From: Kordia sp050633145 | Lineage (GTDB): Bacteria; Bacteroidota; Bacteroidia; Flavobacteriales; Flavobacteriaceae | Length of the DNA stretch: 64,000 bases | Assembly (NCBI RefSeq): GCF_050633145.1 | Contig: NZ_JBOEFY010000026.1 | Coordinates: 62,001 to 126,000 of the forward strand | Reading direction: 5' to 3' | Notes under the pieces: model-generated | Told to the model about the DNA's origin: nothing | Databases searched by the model: none | The model's input: the letters and a program-made list of their open reading frames with translations, nothing else | Translations under genes and position numbers: made by a program | Shown here: positions 15,844 to 25,630 of the stretch, piece after piece | Numbering within the stretch: position 1 is the first letter of the stretch | Layout: the number at the start of each line of letters is the position of its first letter

Positions 15844-18504
15844 ATGAGCGATTTACAATATTTAATAAATTATATAGCTGAAGAAAGTAGCTCAAGAGCG
15901 AGTGCTCCTTTAAAAAAATACGCACTATTTAATGAAGCTTTAATAGAGAACAGTTTTTTCTATCGAGGGAATGGAAATATAGTATTTGCTGCAGTTTCTG
16001 ACACTTATATAACCACCATATTATTGGCACAGAACCAAAGTTTATGGTATAAAGAAACTTCGGGCGATTATGTTTTTTATGTAAAAAAGACTACCAATAT
16101 TTTGGGAACCATCGTAGAGGAATATCATCAATTGGGAAATAATTCTAATAGAACCTTTCAATACACGAGTTTGGAAGAAACTGATGGTTTATCTGAGATT
16201 CCTTTGTCGTACAATCAATTTAAGTACCATGTTTACGATAACAAATTATATCTTGTTTTTGAGGAATTCTTTAATATTGTTGTCGATGGAACTGAAGAAA
16301 ATTTTTATCATACAAGAGCTTCTTTAAGTGAACTTGAAGATGGAGACTATGATATAAACTACAAGGATAGTTTAGGATTGTACGATGACCTTTGGGACAA
16401 TCTTGCCAGAAATTTGTTTGAAGCAGTTTTAAACAGGATTCAAAGAAAAGTTACGCTAGAATTTAACGAGACAAAAACCAAAGGTCGAGTATATAAGTAC
16501 CCAACAATCAGCGAAGTAAATAGCACAGCAGGGAGAATTACCTTGGATTATAATTTTTATGATGATGAACCGATTATTACCTCCAAATTTATCAATACAA
16601 ATTATGCCTTTCGAATAACGTTCAATTCCTATCAAGCTTTTTTATCATTCTGTAATCAAGTCTATTTTTCACGAGGAGTCATATTTGATTTGGACATTTA
16701 TCCAAAAGCAGAAAAACAATTTTATGAAAAGTATCATGAAATCGTTACCGACTTAATAAGAGAGGCAAAAAGAAATTATAAACCACTAAATAGGTTAATC
16801 GATATTGTATGGTATTTACCACAAACATATCTACAATCAGATATTCGTTATTTGCCTTTGCTTTGGGATTTAATGATTGCAATTTTAGAAGAAGATGATG
16901 TAAATAACAGAGGTTTAAACAAAGAAGACTTGGTTTCCTATATTATCATAAACTTAAGTAAAATACTTTCGCCAGATAATTTCCTTGAGTTGTTCTTACT
17001 AAATCTTGTCGACGGAAAAGACACGCCTTTCAAAAAATTATTTGAAGAACTACAAACAGACGATTTTAAGACATTTGTAACGGTATTTTGGAGTGTGTGG
17101 AGTCAATCTTCATATGCTAAATTTGATTCTAAAAAGAATCCTGTACTTTCTGAAAATGAAGAAGATGCAGCACCTTTAGTACTTCCGTATACAATTGACA
17201 AAACGATAGGGTTTTATCATTCCAATGCGGATATTAAATTCGCAAATGATCAAACAAGTATTGATGTAGCTTTAAGCGTTGATACTGGAAAAACAGTAAC
17301 CTATGGTAAGAGACGAAGAGATCAAATAACGGTAAATATTTATAATCATTATAAATATAACTATCATGTTTTTCATCCAGTAGCTATCATAAATGAAAGA
17401 GCTCCTAAATTTTTATACGATACAAGTGAAGGGCAAAAATTCACAGTACTTCCCGCATTTGTATTATTGGCAAACGAGGAAAGTGCTTTTTGGCAAAATA
17501 TTCAAACAGGCGGTGAATACTTAATAGATGCTATTACGACAGTTTCTGGAGTAGGAAACTTAGCGAAATTTAGGCATTTAAAAAATCTCGCTAAACTAGG
17601 ACACAAATTAACGTTAGCCCAAAGAGCAAAAAAAGCAGTCACAGGAGTTGCAGCATTCGCAGAAATATCAAGTGGGACTATCAACGCTTTATTAAAACTC
17701 AGTGGATTAAATGACACCAAATTTGGGCAAAATGTAAGTGAGGTTCTTTTTTACTTAGAGTTATTTGCTCTAGGCGGTGAAATTACCAATTTTATAGGAA
17801 AAAGATTAGCGAAAGCTTCGAAAGCATTGTTAGATCATCCGAATTTTGAAAAGTATCTGAATAAGATTGAAGTTGAATTACCGAATGGAAAAAGACGTAA
17901 GCTTACGAAAAAAGAAAAAGCAAAACTTGCTGATAATTTAGAGGAAACATCTGAAATTAGATATAAAAAGAATACTAAGTTTAAAAGTTTTATTAATAAA
18001 TGGGCAGGAAAACAAATAAAAGAAATACCTCTAAGAGTAATTATTAAAAATCTTAGAGGGCATACTCCTGCTGCAAATAGAATAGCTGATGCTTTAGAAC
18101 AAGGTAAAATTGAAATTAATATAATTGAAAATGATAAATTCAATAAAATAATGATTGAAGAAGATGGTTATAAACTTTCTGAAGCTAAAAATGTCAATGC
18201 TTATACTGAAGATAATGTGATGACTTTTCGATCTGCTAGGACAGTTGAAGATTTTATGTTAGATTTAGTTCATGAAGGTACGCACGCATTAGATGAATTG
18301 GAAGTAACTCGTTTAATTAGAAATGAAGGTTATGGTCTTAATGAAGCAAGCTATAGGCTAGGTAATAACTGGGCATGGGAGAAGCGAGCCTATTTTGCTG
18401 AACGTGCTTTTGAACTATCAGCATTTGGAAAGGCTAATCCAGAAGTAGAAACCATAGAAGAACTTATTAAGCATATAGAAAAGCGTTACCCAAAGGAACA
18501 TTAA
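15844..18504 (+). CDS. Putative polymorphic-toxin-like protein with C-terminal HEGTH metallopeptidase motif
   Basis: An 886-aa protein with no signal peptide. Residues 1-540 are beta-rich and unlike anything I can name. A stretch with hydrophobic helices follows (about 560-670; EYLIDAITTVSGVGNLAKF, AAFAEISSGTINALL), as in pre-toxin or delivery segments. A basic linker (KRRKLTKKEKAKLA) leads to a C-terminal domain of about 150 residues. That domain has LVHEGTHALDELE near residue 810 and a later WEKRAYFAERAFE, which fit a zincin HExxH plus downstream Glu. Three small genes, two of them Imm35-like, follow at once, as in toxin-immunity loci. The toxin role is inferred from architecture and neighbours. 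Confidence 0.65.
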   Translation: MSDLQYLINYIAEESSSRASAPLKKYALFNEALIENSFFYRGNGNIVFAAVSDTYITTILLAQNQSLWYKETSGDYVFYVKKTTNILGTIVEEYHQLGNNSNRTFQYTSLEETDGLSEIPLSYNQFKYHVYDNKLYLVFEEFFNIVVDGTEENFYHTRASLSELEDGDYDINYKDSLGLYDDLWDNLARNLFEAVLNRIQRKVTLEFNETKTKGRVYKYPTISEVNSTAGRITLDYNFYDDEPIITSKFINTNYAFRITFNSYQAFLSFCNQVYFSRGVIFDLDIYPKAEKQFYEKYHEIVTDLIREAKRNYKPLNRLIDIVWYLPQTYLQSDIRYLPLLWDLMIAILEEDDVNNRGLNKEDLVSYIIINLSKILSPDNFLELFLLNLVDGKDTPFKKLFEELQTDDFKTFVTVFWSVWSQSSYAKFDSKKNPVLSENEEDAAPLVLPYTIDKTIGFYHSNADIKFANDQTSIDVALSVDTGKTVTYGKRRRDQITVNIYNHYKYNYHVFHPVAIINERAPKFLYDTSEGQKFTVLPAFVLLANEESAFWQNIQTGGEYLIDAITTVSGVGNLAKFRHLKNLAKLGHKLTLAQRAKKAVTGVAAFAEISSGTINALLKLSGLNDTKFGQNVSEVLFYLELFALGGEITNFIGKRLAKASKALLDHPNFEKYLNKIEVELPNGKRRKLTKKEKAKLADNLEETSEIRYKKNTKFKSFINKWAGKQIKEIPLRVIIKNLRGHTPAANRIADALEQGKIEINIIENDKFNKIMIEEDGYKLSEAKNVNAYTEDNVMTFRSARTVEDFMLDLVHEGTHALDELEVTRLIRNEGYGLNEASYRLGNNWAWEKRAYFAERAFELSAFGKANPEVETIEELIKHIEKRYPKEH

Positions 18505-18535
18505 AACTTATTTAATACATTTAAAATAATTAGAT

Positions 18536-18952
18536 ATGAAAAAATTAGAATTAATAAAGGAATTAGTTGATTATATAGGTAATAATAAAGAATCGTACAC
18601 TCTTAAATATTTAAAAAGAGCGGAGGAAGAATTTGGAGAAGATATATTGTACAGTTTAGTTCGGTCAATTTTAAGATGGCAAAAAAGAATGATCAATTAC
18701 CAATCTTTAAGAAATGCTCAATATGATAATGTAAAAAAAGCGTATCCACTAGATGAGATAAAACTAGAGCTTTTCACAAAATTATTTAAATATTGTCCCG
18801 AATTATTGGAACTATTCATCATTGAAAATAGTGTAATGATGTACAATACAACTTTAACAGAGGAAGAAAAAACAGAATTAATGGTTTTAAGTGATGAAAG
18901 TATTATTGACCGACCTATTAGAATTACTCGAAAAAGACCTTGGAGAAAATGA
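18536..18952 (+). CDS. Unknown 138-aa protein, candidate immunity protein
   Basis: A helical, charged protein starting 31 bases after the putative toxin gene. It has alternating acidic and basic stretches (KRAEEEFGEDILYSLVRSIL; YPLDEIKLELFTKLFKYC), no signal peptide and a basic tail (ITRKRPWRK). I do not recognise the family. Its place directly after a toxin-like gene and before Imm35-like genes makes it a candidate cognate immunity protein or accessory factor. Confidence 0.6.
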   Translation: MKKLELIKELVDYIGNNKESYTLKYLKRAEEEFGEDILYSLVRSILRWQKRMINYQSLRNAQYDNVKKAYPLDEIKLELFTKLFKYCPELLELFIIENSVMMYNTTLTEEEKTELMVLSDESIIDRPIRITRKRPWRK

Positions 18953-19002
18953 CAAATTTTAGAGTAGCACTAAAAAATAATTTTACTATTAATATTTTAA
19001 AA

Positions 19003-19027
19003 TCGATTTAGTCATTAATAATCTCTT
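19003..19027 (+). repeat. Remnant tail of a further Imm35-like gene copy
   Basis: CGATTTAGTCAT plus the following short spacer, just before the ATG at 19028, matches the last codons and the spacer at the end of the first Imm35-like gene (near 19352-19375) and at the end of the second (near 19700-19717). It looks like the leftover 3' end of another tandem unit. Confidence 0.55.
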
Positions 19028-19369
19028 ATGCTCACAGATAACGAAATGCTAGAAATAGCGGAAAAATATTTAAAGAAAGTAAATGAATCTGAAAAAGATG
19101 TATTAGTCATATTACCAGAACTAACTATTAAAAAATCGTATGGTAATATTTATTATTTTAATTACAAGAAATACCTCGAAACAGGAAATGTAGGGAATTC
19201 AGTTTTTGGAAGTGCTCCTTTTTTGGTTGAAAGAGAAAAACTCAGAATTGTTCAATTTGGCACTTTTGGATCATTAGAGCACCAATTAGAAGCATATGAA
19301 AATGAAACAATGGTTCCTGCTTTAGACACCTATTGGTATCCTGACGAAGATCGATTTAGTCATAAATAA
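19028..19369 (+). CDS. Imm35/YrhB-like immunity protein, copy 1
   Basis: A 113-aa cytosolic protein. The pattern MLEIAEKYLKK, then IKKSYGNIYYFNYKKYLETG, APFLVERE and FGSLEHQLEAYE matches the YrhB/Imm35 immunity fold as I know it. It neutralises a partner toxin by binding, and in this locus that partner would be the 886-aa protein. It is about 75-80% identical by eye to the next gene, with which it forms a tandem pair separated by 6 bases. Confidence 0.75.
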   Translation: MLTDNEMLEIAEKYLKKVNESEKDVLVILPELTIKKSYGNIYYFNYKKYLETGNVGNSVFGSAPFLVEREKLRIVQFGTFGSLEHQLEAYENETMVPALDTYWYPDEDRFSHK

Positions 19370-19375
19370 TATCTT

Positions 19376-19717
19376 ATGCTAACAAACAATGAAATGCTAG
19401 AAATAGCAGAAAAATATTTAAAGAGAATGACCGCAGACGAGGATGATACATTAGTCATTGAGTCAGATCAAACTATTAAAAAACCGTATGGTAATATTTA
19501 TTATTTCGATTATAAGAAATATCTTGAAACAGGTGATTTTGCATATGCAGCGGTTGGAAGTGCCCCTTTTTTAGTGGAAAAAGATAACCGTAGGGTTGTT
19601 CAATTTGGTACTGCAGGATCATTAGAGTACCAATTAGAAGCGTATGAAAATGAAACAATGGTACCTGCTTTAGACACCTATTGGTATCCTGACGAAGATC
19701 GATTTAGTCATAAATAG
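19376..19717 (+). CDS. Imm35/YrhB-like immunity protein, copy 2
   Basis: A 113-aa tandem paralogue of the preceding gene, same length with no gaps. Conserved parts include NEMLEIAEKYLK, YGNIYYF, KKYLETG, GSAPFLVE and the identical C-terminal half (YENETMVPALDTYWYPDEDR). Differences cluster in residues 17-60, the part most likely to contact a toxin. Duplicated and diverged immunity genes are typical where related toxin variants circulate. Confidence 0.75.
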   Translation: MLTNNEMLEIAEKYLKRMTADEDDTLVIESDQTIKKPYGNIYYFDYKKYLETGDFAYAAVGSAPFLVEKDNRRVVQFGTAGSLEYQLEAYENETMVPALDTYWYPDEDRFSHK

Positions 19718-19724
19718 TATGAGA

Positions 19725-19812
19725 AGAGGCTGTCTAAAAAGTTCTATATGCTGTCATTCTGGACTTGATTCGGTTTGACGAAATTGTAACTTTTAAGACA
19801 GCCTCTTTTTTT
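19725..19812. terminator. Long-loop terminator/repeat between convergent genes
   Basis: AGAGGCTGTCT (19725-19735) pairs with AGACAGCCTCT (19796-19806), extended by AAAAGTT/AACTTTT with one mismatch and followed by a T run. The roughly 45-base loop contains a TGTCATTCTGGACTTGATTC motif that resembles dispersed flavobacterial repeats. The same GAGGCTGTCTAAAAA arm occurs in the terminator at 59982-60015. Confidence 0.6.
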
Positions 19813-19860
19813 ATTTTTTTTAATGAGTTTTTGATGCGTTCCTTGAACTTGTAAATGGTA

Positions 19861-22800
19861 TTACTCTTCTGTTACAATTTTCACATTATCATCAATAACA
19901 CGTTCTATCAATAAACGTTTAGGGTCAATAGCTGCTTTTGCAGGAATTTGATCGATTTCAAAAGTAAAATCCATTTGTTTTTCAGTAATGAATACGCGTT
20001 TTACAAATAACAATTCTTTTTCTTCATTGTCTGTATATACACCAATTTCTACCCAATCGTTTTGTGCAACTTCCTGTGATTTTCCAGTAGTATCAATATC
20101 AAACTTTATTGCTTCGATAGTCATAGCAACTTCATACTTTCCGTTCGACTTCTCTTTATAAGTTGCTGCTGTTACACTGTAATCATATAGCGTAACTTTC
20201 TTGAACCAATCCGTTAATACATACTTTAAATCAGCTGGAATTTGTGGTTCTAAATACCTTATAAAATCTAACGTTGTAGGGTACGGCACATCTTTGTACG
20301 CATACGTCTTCAAAAATTCTTGCAAGGCTTCATTCACCTTGTCTTCTCCTATATATTCTTGCAACGCATATAACACCAAACTTCCTTTTCCGTAATGAAT
20401 GTATCCTTGATCTTCTACAGTGTATAATGGTTTTTCTACGCCACTTTCTGCACTTCTTCCTTTAAGATACCGTTCAAAGTCATACGCTAGTAGTTTTTTC
20501 ATTTTGATAGGATCTTTCAATTCCTTCTTCATCACCATTAAAGCCGAATATTCTGCAAAACTCTCCGACAACATTGTTGCGCCTTGTACATTGGCTCCAA
20601 TTACCTGATGTGCCCAATATTGATGTGCAATTTCGTGTGCTACTGTTGAATAAATGATATTATAATCTTCTTCATTTGAAAGGTTTGTAATGAATCCGCC
20701 GCCTTCTGTATATGGCATCGTTCCTGGAAATGCTTGTGCAAAGTTGTAATATCTAGGAATTTCTACAACTCTTGCTTGCTTGTGAAAATACGGTCCAAAA
20801 TTTTCTGTGTAATATGTCAATGACTTTTCTACCGCAGCAAGTACAATGTCTATATTATAATTATGTGTGTTATGATAATAGACTTCAATATCAATTCCTC
20901 TCCATTTTTTACGTGCCACTTCATATTTGGCGGACATAAAGTTGGTGAAGTTTATAGAAGTATGATCGTTTTTATAGTTAAAATACGAACGTCCATTTTC
21001 AGTCCATTGTTTTTCTAATGTTCCTGGCGAAACTGCAATTTGATCACTTTCCGTAGATAGCATTGTTGAGATATCAACCCAATCTGACATGTTTCTGGTA
21101 ATATAATTTTCAGATTTTGCATGCTCGTCCGTTAATAGTTTCATTCCTTTATGTGATTCTAAACCTCTACTTTCGCGATCATTCGCATCTGAAATTTCAT
21201 TATAGACTTCATATCCAAAAGTTGGCAAAATATCAGTACTATCGAAGAACGTTCCGTTTTTAACGACGCGAATATTTGATACCGAATTTTCAAAACCTTG
21301 ACTTGTATACGTTGTTTCTAATTGAATTTGCATGGTTTCATTTGGCTGTAAAGGCGAATTTAATTTAAAGATTTGATAGCCTAATTCATCATCATTATGT
21401 ACCAATGTTGCATTCGGAATTGTGACTATCTTTTTCCAATCGGACTTTTTTAAGACAATACCTTCATTTCCAAAACTTACAAAGTTTAGCAACGAATAAT
21501 GCAATGAATCTATCGCTTGACTTCCTTTGTTTTGTATGGTGATTTGTGCGTTTGCAACTATATTTCGTTCCGTAGGATATATAGCAACATCATACGCAAT
21601 AGCTGTGATTTTTGGTTGCAAAGCACCTTCATATTGCTTGTATTTTTTCTCGTAAGATTCTTGCATGTCTTTAATTTCGTCTTCAGAATGATACGAGTTT
21701 ACCAGTTGCGTATTGTAATACACAAAACTTGACGTAAGTACAAATAGAATTGAAACCACTGTTAAGCTTACTACATAGCTATTTGTCCATTGTTTTTTAG
21801 CGGATTTCCATCTGTTTTTTATTCCTTTTAAATTTCCTCTGATTAAAAAGACGCTTGTAATTGTTACGAGAACAATCCCGAATAAAATCCAATACAGATT
21901 GAACCAATTTTTAGCAATGACGGCAATACTAAAACCATTCATATCAGAATACGTATATGTCGGTGTGAAGCCAAGATTCATCATAAAAGATTGAATTCCA
22001 AACGCATCCACAATGATAAATTCAAACAGAAATAATAATATTACAGCAATAAAATACGCTAGATATTTATGATTAATCATAATCTGAATCGCAATGAAAA
22101 TACATGACCATATAATGTATAAGGGCAATCCTGAATATAAAAAGTCCAATGCATATACGCCAAGTTCTATAGTTGTATATCCGTTAGCAAATTGATATAG
22201 TATCGAAACAATAATTAAGAATATATCAAATAAGACATTGATGCTTATTAGTGCTACAATTTTGGCTATTAATACTGTAAGTGAATTGTGTGGCGTTCCG
22301 TCAATAACTCCGCTAATATGACTTGCGCGTTCTCTCCAAATAAGTTCTCCACTAAAAAACACTAGCATTATCATTCCAACAACCATACTTATTGGACGAC
22401 TAAAGTCTAACATTTTATGCGTTACAGGATACGATTGCAAACCATAATATTCAAGTCCGTTTACAAGTTTGTTTATTAAAATTAATGCGCCAATAATGAG
22501 CATAATTTTAAACGTGTTGCTTTTTAATAACGTATAGAAATTAATCTTAAACAAACTGAAAAATTGTGCTTTTTGTGTTTTGAAGTCAAACCTAGCTTTC
22601 ACCTTTGGCAAACTAAATAATTGTGTAGTTTCTGTAGCTACAGCTTTCTTCTCTTTTTTTACTTTCTGATTTTTCTGTGTGAACGAAAATGATACGTATG
22701 AAACCATAAGTATTACAACTGCAATAATCATCCACACAATTCTATTCAATAGTAATAATCCGTTGAATGATACAATTTCAGTATTCTTCTCAAGACTAGT

Positions 22801-23481
22801 AAAATACTTCGTGTCAATCGTATATGCGTTAATTCCTAAAGCGTCCGTTAGCGCAGCCCAACTTTCTGTACTTACATCATTTAAGAATGCTCCAGAAACC
22901 AAGTATCCAACAATAATTATAATTGTTCCAATAAAAGAAACAATCGTGCTTTTCCACTTGTTCGCTATTGCAAAAATAATGGTGCCTACAATAAACATAT
23001 TGGGCAAAATGAATAGCAAAAAGTTATTTATAAATGCTTCTGCATACAAAACTCCCATTCTAGTGGGAGAAATCATTTCCCCATCGACACTCAAATCCGT
23101 TCCTATGACAAATCCAAGAAACACGCCTAACAATGGAATGATAGCTATTACCAAAGCACCAAAGAAACGTCCAAAAAAGTAACTCTTTTTATCAATTGCT
23201 GTACTAAAAAGAATGTTACTAAAATTATGCTGATAATCTCTTAAAGCAGCATTGTTAAAAAATGCAGTTGCAATTAATACAGCAAATAATGACAATCTAC
23301 CAATGTAAACCGACATGATATGTGGCGCGTTTTTGAATGTATTTCCAACCGATCCGCCAAGCGTAATACTTTCATTGACAACTCCAACAACAGTGATGAT
23401 CGTAAATAAGAAGAAAAATATATAAAGCATCGGACTTTTAAAGCCTAGTTTTATTTCTTTAAGAAAGAATGTTTTAAACAT
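19861..23481 (-). CDS. ABC-2 type permease fused to M1-family aminopeptidase
   Basis: A 1206-aa membrane protein. The N-terminal half has many membrane helices in two ABC-2-like blocks (about residues 20-270 and 320-590). After a further helix near 590-610 comes a periplasmic part with an M1 (gluzincin) domain. There, HEIAHQYWAH near residue 949 and ESFAEYSAL near residue 973 supply the zinc ligands and the GGGFIT motif precedes them. The ATPase gene lies directly upstream. Such fusions are known in Bacteroidota, but what is exported or trimmed is not established. The last 60 codons were copied to 15262-15357. Confidence 0.87.
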   Translation of the reverse strand: MFKTFFLKEIKLGFKSPMLYIFFFLFTIITVVGVVNESITLGGSVGNTFKNAPHIMSVYIGRLSLFAVLIATAFFNNAALRDYQHNFSNILFSTAIDKKSYFFGRFFGALVIAIIPLLGVFLGFVIGTDLSVDGEMISPTRMGVLYAEAFINNFLLFILPNMFIVGTIIFAIANKWKSTIVSFIGTIIIIVGYLVSGAFLNDVSTESWAALTDALGINAYTIDTKYFTSLEKNTEIVSFNGLLLLNRIVWMIIAVVILMVSYVSFSFTQKNQKVKKEKKAVATETTQLFSLPKVKARFDFKTQKAQFFSLFKINFYTLLKSNTFKIMLIIGALILINKLVNGLEYYGLQSYPVTHKMLDFSRPISMVVGMIMLVFFSGELIWRERASHISGVIDGTPHNSLTVLIAKIVALISINVLFDIFLIIVSILYQFANGYTTIELGVYALDFLYSGLPLYIIWSCIFIAIQIMINHKYLAYFIAVILLFLFEFIIVDAFGIQSFMMNLGFTPTYTYSDMNGFSIAVIAKNWFNLYWILFGIVLVTITSVFLIRGNLKGIKNRWKSAKKQWTNSYVVSLTVVSILFVLTSSFVYYNTQLVNSYHSEDEIKDMQESYEKKYKQYEGALQPKITAIAYDVAIYPTERNIVANAQITIQNKGSQAIDSLHYSLLNFVSFGNEGIVLKKSDWKKIVTIPNATLVHNDDELGYQIFKLNSPLQPNETMQIQLETTYTSQGFENSVSNIRVVKNGTFFDSTDILPTFGYEVYNEISDANDRESRGLESHKGMKLLTDEHAKSENYITRNMSDWVDISTMLSTESDQIAVSPGTLEKQWTENGRSYFNYKNDHTSINFTNFMSAKYEVARKKWRGIDIEVYYHNTHNYNIDIVLAAVEKSLTYYTENFGPYFHKQARVVEIPRYYNFAQAFPGTMPYTEGGGFITNLSNEEDYNIIYSTVAHEIAHQYWAHQVIGANVQGATMLSESFAEYSALMVMKKELKDPIKMKKLLAYDFERYLKGRSAESGVEKPLYTVEDQGYIHYGKGSLVLYALQEYIGEDKVNEALQEFLKTYAYKDVPYPTTLDFIRYLEPQIPADLKYVLTDWFKKVTLYDYSVTAATYKEKSNGKYEVAMTIEAIKFDIDTTGKSQEVAQNDWVEIGVYTDNEEKELLFVKRVFITEKQMDFTFEIDQIPAKAAIDPKRLLIERVIDDNVKIVTEE

Positions 23482-23499
23482 AATGTTCCGTTTTTTTGA

Positions 23500-24381
23500 T
23501 TAATTAGCTTGTTGAACCAAATTGATTTTTGAGAAGAAGACATCTTCCAACGTAGGTTGTACTTGCTGAAATCCTTCTCCTGGGTTTTCGTCATTTAATA
23601 CGTGAATTAAAGGCTTTCCTCCTACCATTTTATTAGAGATAACTTTGTAATTGTTGGTATAATTTTCCAATTCATTACGCTGTATCATTTTTTGCCACAC
23701 TTTGTTGTTCAACTCTTCAATAACCTGTTGTGGTTTTCCTTTACAAATCAGTTCACCATGATTCATGATTGCCATATTTTGACATAATTCTTTTACATCT
23801 TCTACAATATGTGTGGATAGAATGACAATGACATTTTCAGCAACATCTGCTAAAAGGTTGTGAAATCGGTTGCGTTCTCCAGGATCTAACCCTGCAGTTG
23901 GTTCATCGACAATAATGAGTTTCGGATTTCCAATTAACGCCTGCGCAATACCAACACGTTGTTTCATTCCGCCCGAAAAACTTTTTACAGCTTTGTTTCG
24001 CTTTTCGTATAAGTTTACTTTTTGCAGTAAGTAACTCACCAATTCTTTGCGTTCTTTTCGTTGCGAAACTCCTTTCAATACTGCCAAATGATCTAGTAAT
24101 TGCTTTGCCGTAATTTTAGGATATACACCAAATTCTTGTGGCAAATAGCCCAATACTTTTCGAAGCTCTTTTGGGCTTTTCAGAATATCAATTTCTCCCA
24201 AATACGCAGTTCCGCTGTCCGCTTCTTGAAGTGTTGCCAACGTTCTCATTAAAGAAGATTTTCCTGCGCCGTTTGGTCCTAATAACCCAAACATCCCTGT
24301 TTCTATTTCTAAAGAAAGATTGTTTAGTGCTTTGACACCATTTGTATAGGTTTTGCTTAAATTCTGTATGGAGAGTTTCAT
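23500..24381 (-). CDS. ABC transporter ATP-binding protein
   Basis: A 293-aa ATPase. Walker A is GLLGPNGAGKSS, the signature is SFSGGMKQR, and Walker B is LIIVDEPTAGLDP followed by the switch His in STHIVED. It ends 18 bases before the permease-peptidase gene, so the two form one operon and one transporter. The divergent LytS/LytTR pair starts 217 bases away and is a plausible regulator, as in other peptide-sensing ABC systems. Confidence 0.92.
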   Translation of the reverse strand: MKLSIQNLSKTYTNGVKALNNLSLEIETGMFGLLGPNGAGKSSLMRTLATLQEADSGTAYLGEIDILKSPKELRKVLGYLPQEFGVYPKITAKQLLDHLAVLKGVSQRKERKELVSYLLQKVNLYEKRNKAVKSFSGGMKQRVGIAQALIGNPKLIIVDEPTAGLDPGERNRFHNLLADVAENVIVILSTHIVEDVKELCQNMAIMNHGELICKGKPQQVIEELNNKVWQKMIQRNELENYTNNYKVISNKMVGGKPLIHVLNDENPGEGFQQVQPTLEDVFFSKINLVQQAN

Positions 24382-24598
24382 ATCGTAGTTTTTTAAATCT
24401 TATGTCAAAAGAAGAACTACAGCTATAGAATTTCAACTTTATTTAACCAACGCTATGTTTTACTACATGAAAAACGCTCTATATAATCTTAACGTTGTTT
24501 GTTGACAAAAACGAATCGTTTATGTGAAAATAGCAAGAGTTCATTAAATAAAATAGGTCATTGTAATTACTTTTGATACTTTTATCTTTATACGAATT

Positions 24599-25630
24599 AT
24601 GGAAATAACACAACGCAAAAAAGTAATCCTCATTAATACACTAATATTGCTTTGCATCTCTATTGGTGGCGCATTGGTATTTTTTATATCTAACAAAGAA
24701 GCATTTACTTTTTATACCTTTTTGATTTACTTTTTACAAGTAGGTTCAAGTATTTTTTTGTTTCTAGCTCCGCCTGTATATTTCAAAGTATATTGGTTGA
24801 TTCCTAAATATTTAGTTCCCAAAAAGTATGTTCAATATGTAGTATTCTTGATTATCTTAATTATTGTTTGGGGCTTAATCATTGGTACGTTAGAACCTTG
24901 GATTGATAAGCATTGGTTTAATGAAATTAGTGATAAAGAAACTACACCTTTGGTTGGAGTTTTTGCCATGGCGTTTATTATGCTTTTAACCACATTGCTA
25001 AACCTTTCCTATCGTTGGTTTATGCAACTTTCCAAAATAAAACAGATTGAAAACGATCGACTTCAATTAGAACTATCATTATTGCGAAATCAAATCAATC
25101 CACATTTCTTTTTCAATACATTGAATAATTTATATGCACTTTCGCTAGAAAAATCAGATCAAACTTCAGAGGTCATCTTGAAACTTTCTGAAATGATGCG
25201 CTATACTATTTACGATTGTAAAGAAGATACTGTTCCGCTTACAAGTGAAGTAACGTATTTGGAAAATTTTATTGCGTTACAAAAAATGCGACATCACAAT
25301 CGTGGCGAAATTAGTTTTGAAAAAGAAATTACGAATGACAGATTGCAAGTAGCACCAATGATTCTGATTGTGTTTTTAGAAAATGCTTTTAAGCACGGTT
25401 TTGATTTGCTTGAAAAAGATGCTTTTTTAAAGATTGAATTAACTGTAAAAGAAAATTTACTTCATTTTTGTATTGAGAATAATTTTAGTGAAATTGACCA
25501 AAATAATTCAGTCGGGATAGGGCTTGAAAACGTAAAAAGAAGATTATCTTTAATTTATCCTAACACACATGAACTGAGCATTACAAATTCAGCTCCTGTA
25601 TTTCGTGTGGATTTAAAATTACATTTGTAA
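24599..25630 (+). CDS. LytS/YehU-type sensor histidine kinase
   Basis: A 343-aa kinase with four N-terminal membrane helices (about residues 10-135). The His_kinase domain follows, with QINPHFFFNTLNN, in which His is near residue 168. A GHKL ATPase part carries VFLENAFKHGF and GIGLENVKRRL. It autophosphorylates and passes the phosphate to the next gene's product. The stop codon overlaps the next start by one base (TAATG), so the two proteins are made together. Confidence 0.9.
   Translation: MEITQRKKVILINTLILLCISIGGALVFFISNKEAFTFYTFLIYFLQVGSSIFLFLAPPVYFKVYWLIPKYLVPKKYVQYVVFLIILIIVWGLIIGTLEPWIDKHWFNEISDKETTPLVGVFAMAFIMLLTTLLNLSYRWFMQLSKIKQIENDRLQLELSLLRNQINPHFFFNTLNNLYALSLEKSDQTSEVILKLSEMMRYTIYDCKEDTVPLTSEVTYLENFIALQKMRHHNRGEISFEKEITNDRLQVAPMILIVFLENAFKHGFDLLEKDAFLKIELTVKENLLHFCIENNFSEIDQNNSVGIGLENVKRRLSLIYPNTHELSITNSAPVFRVDLKLHL

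Noticed and set aside
19725..19812. Insertion-sequence end next to the immunity genes
   Set aside because: The inverted arms with a T tract act as a terminator, the same arm occurs at 59982, and no transposase is nearby.
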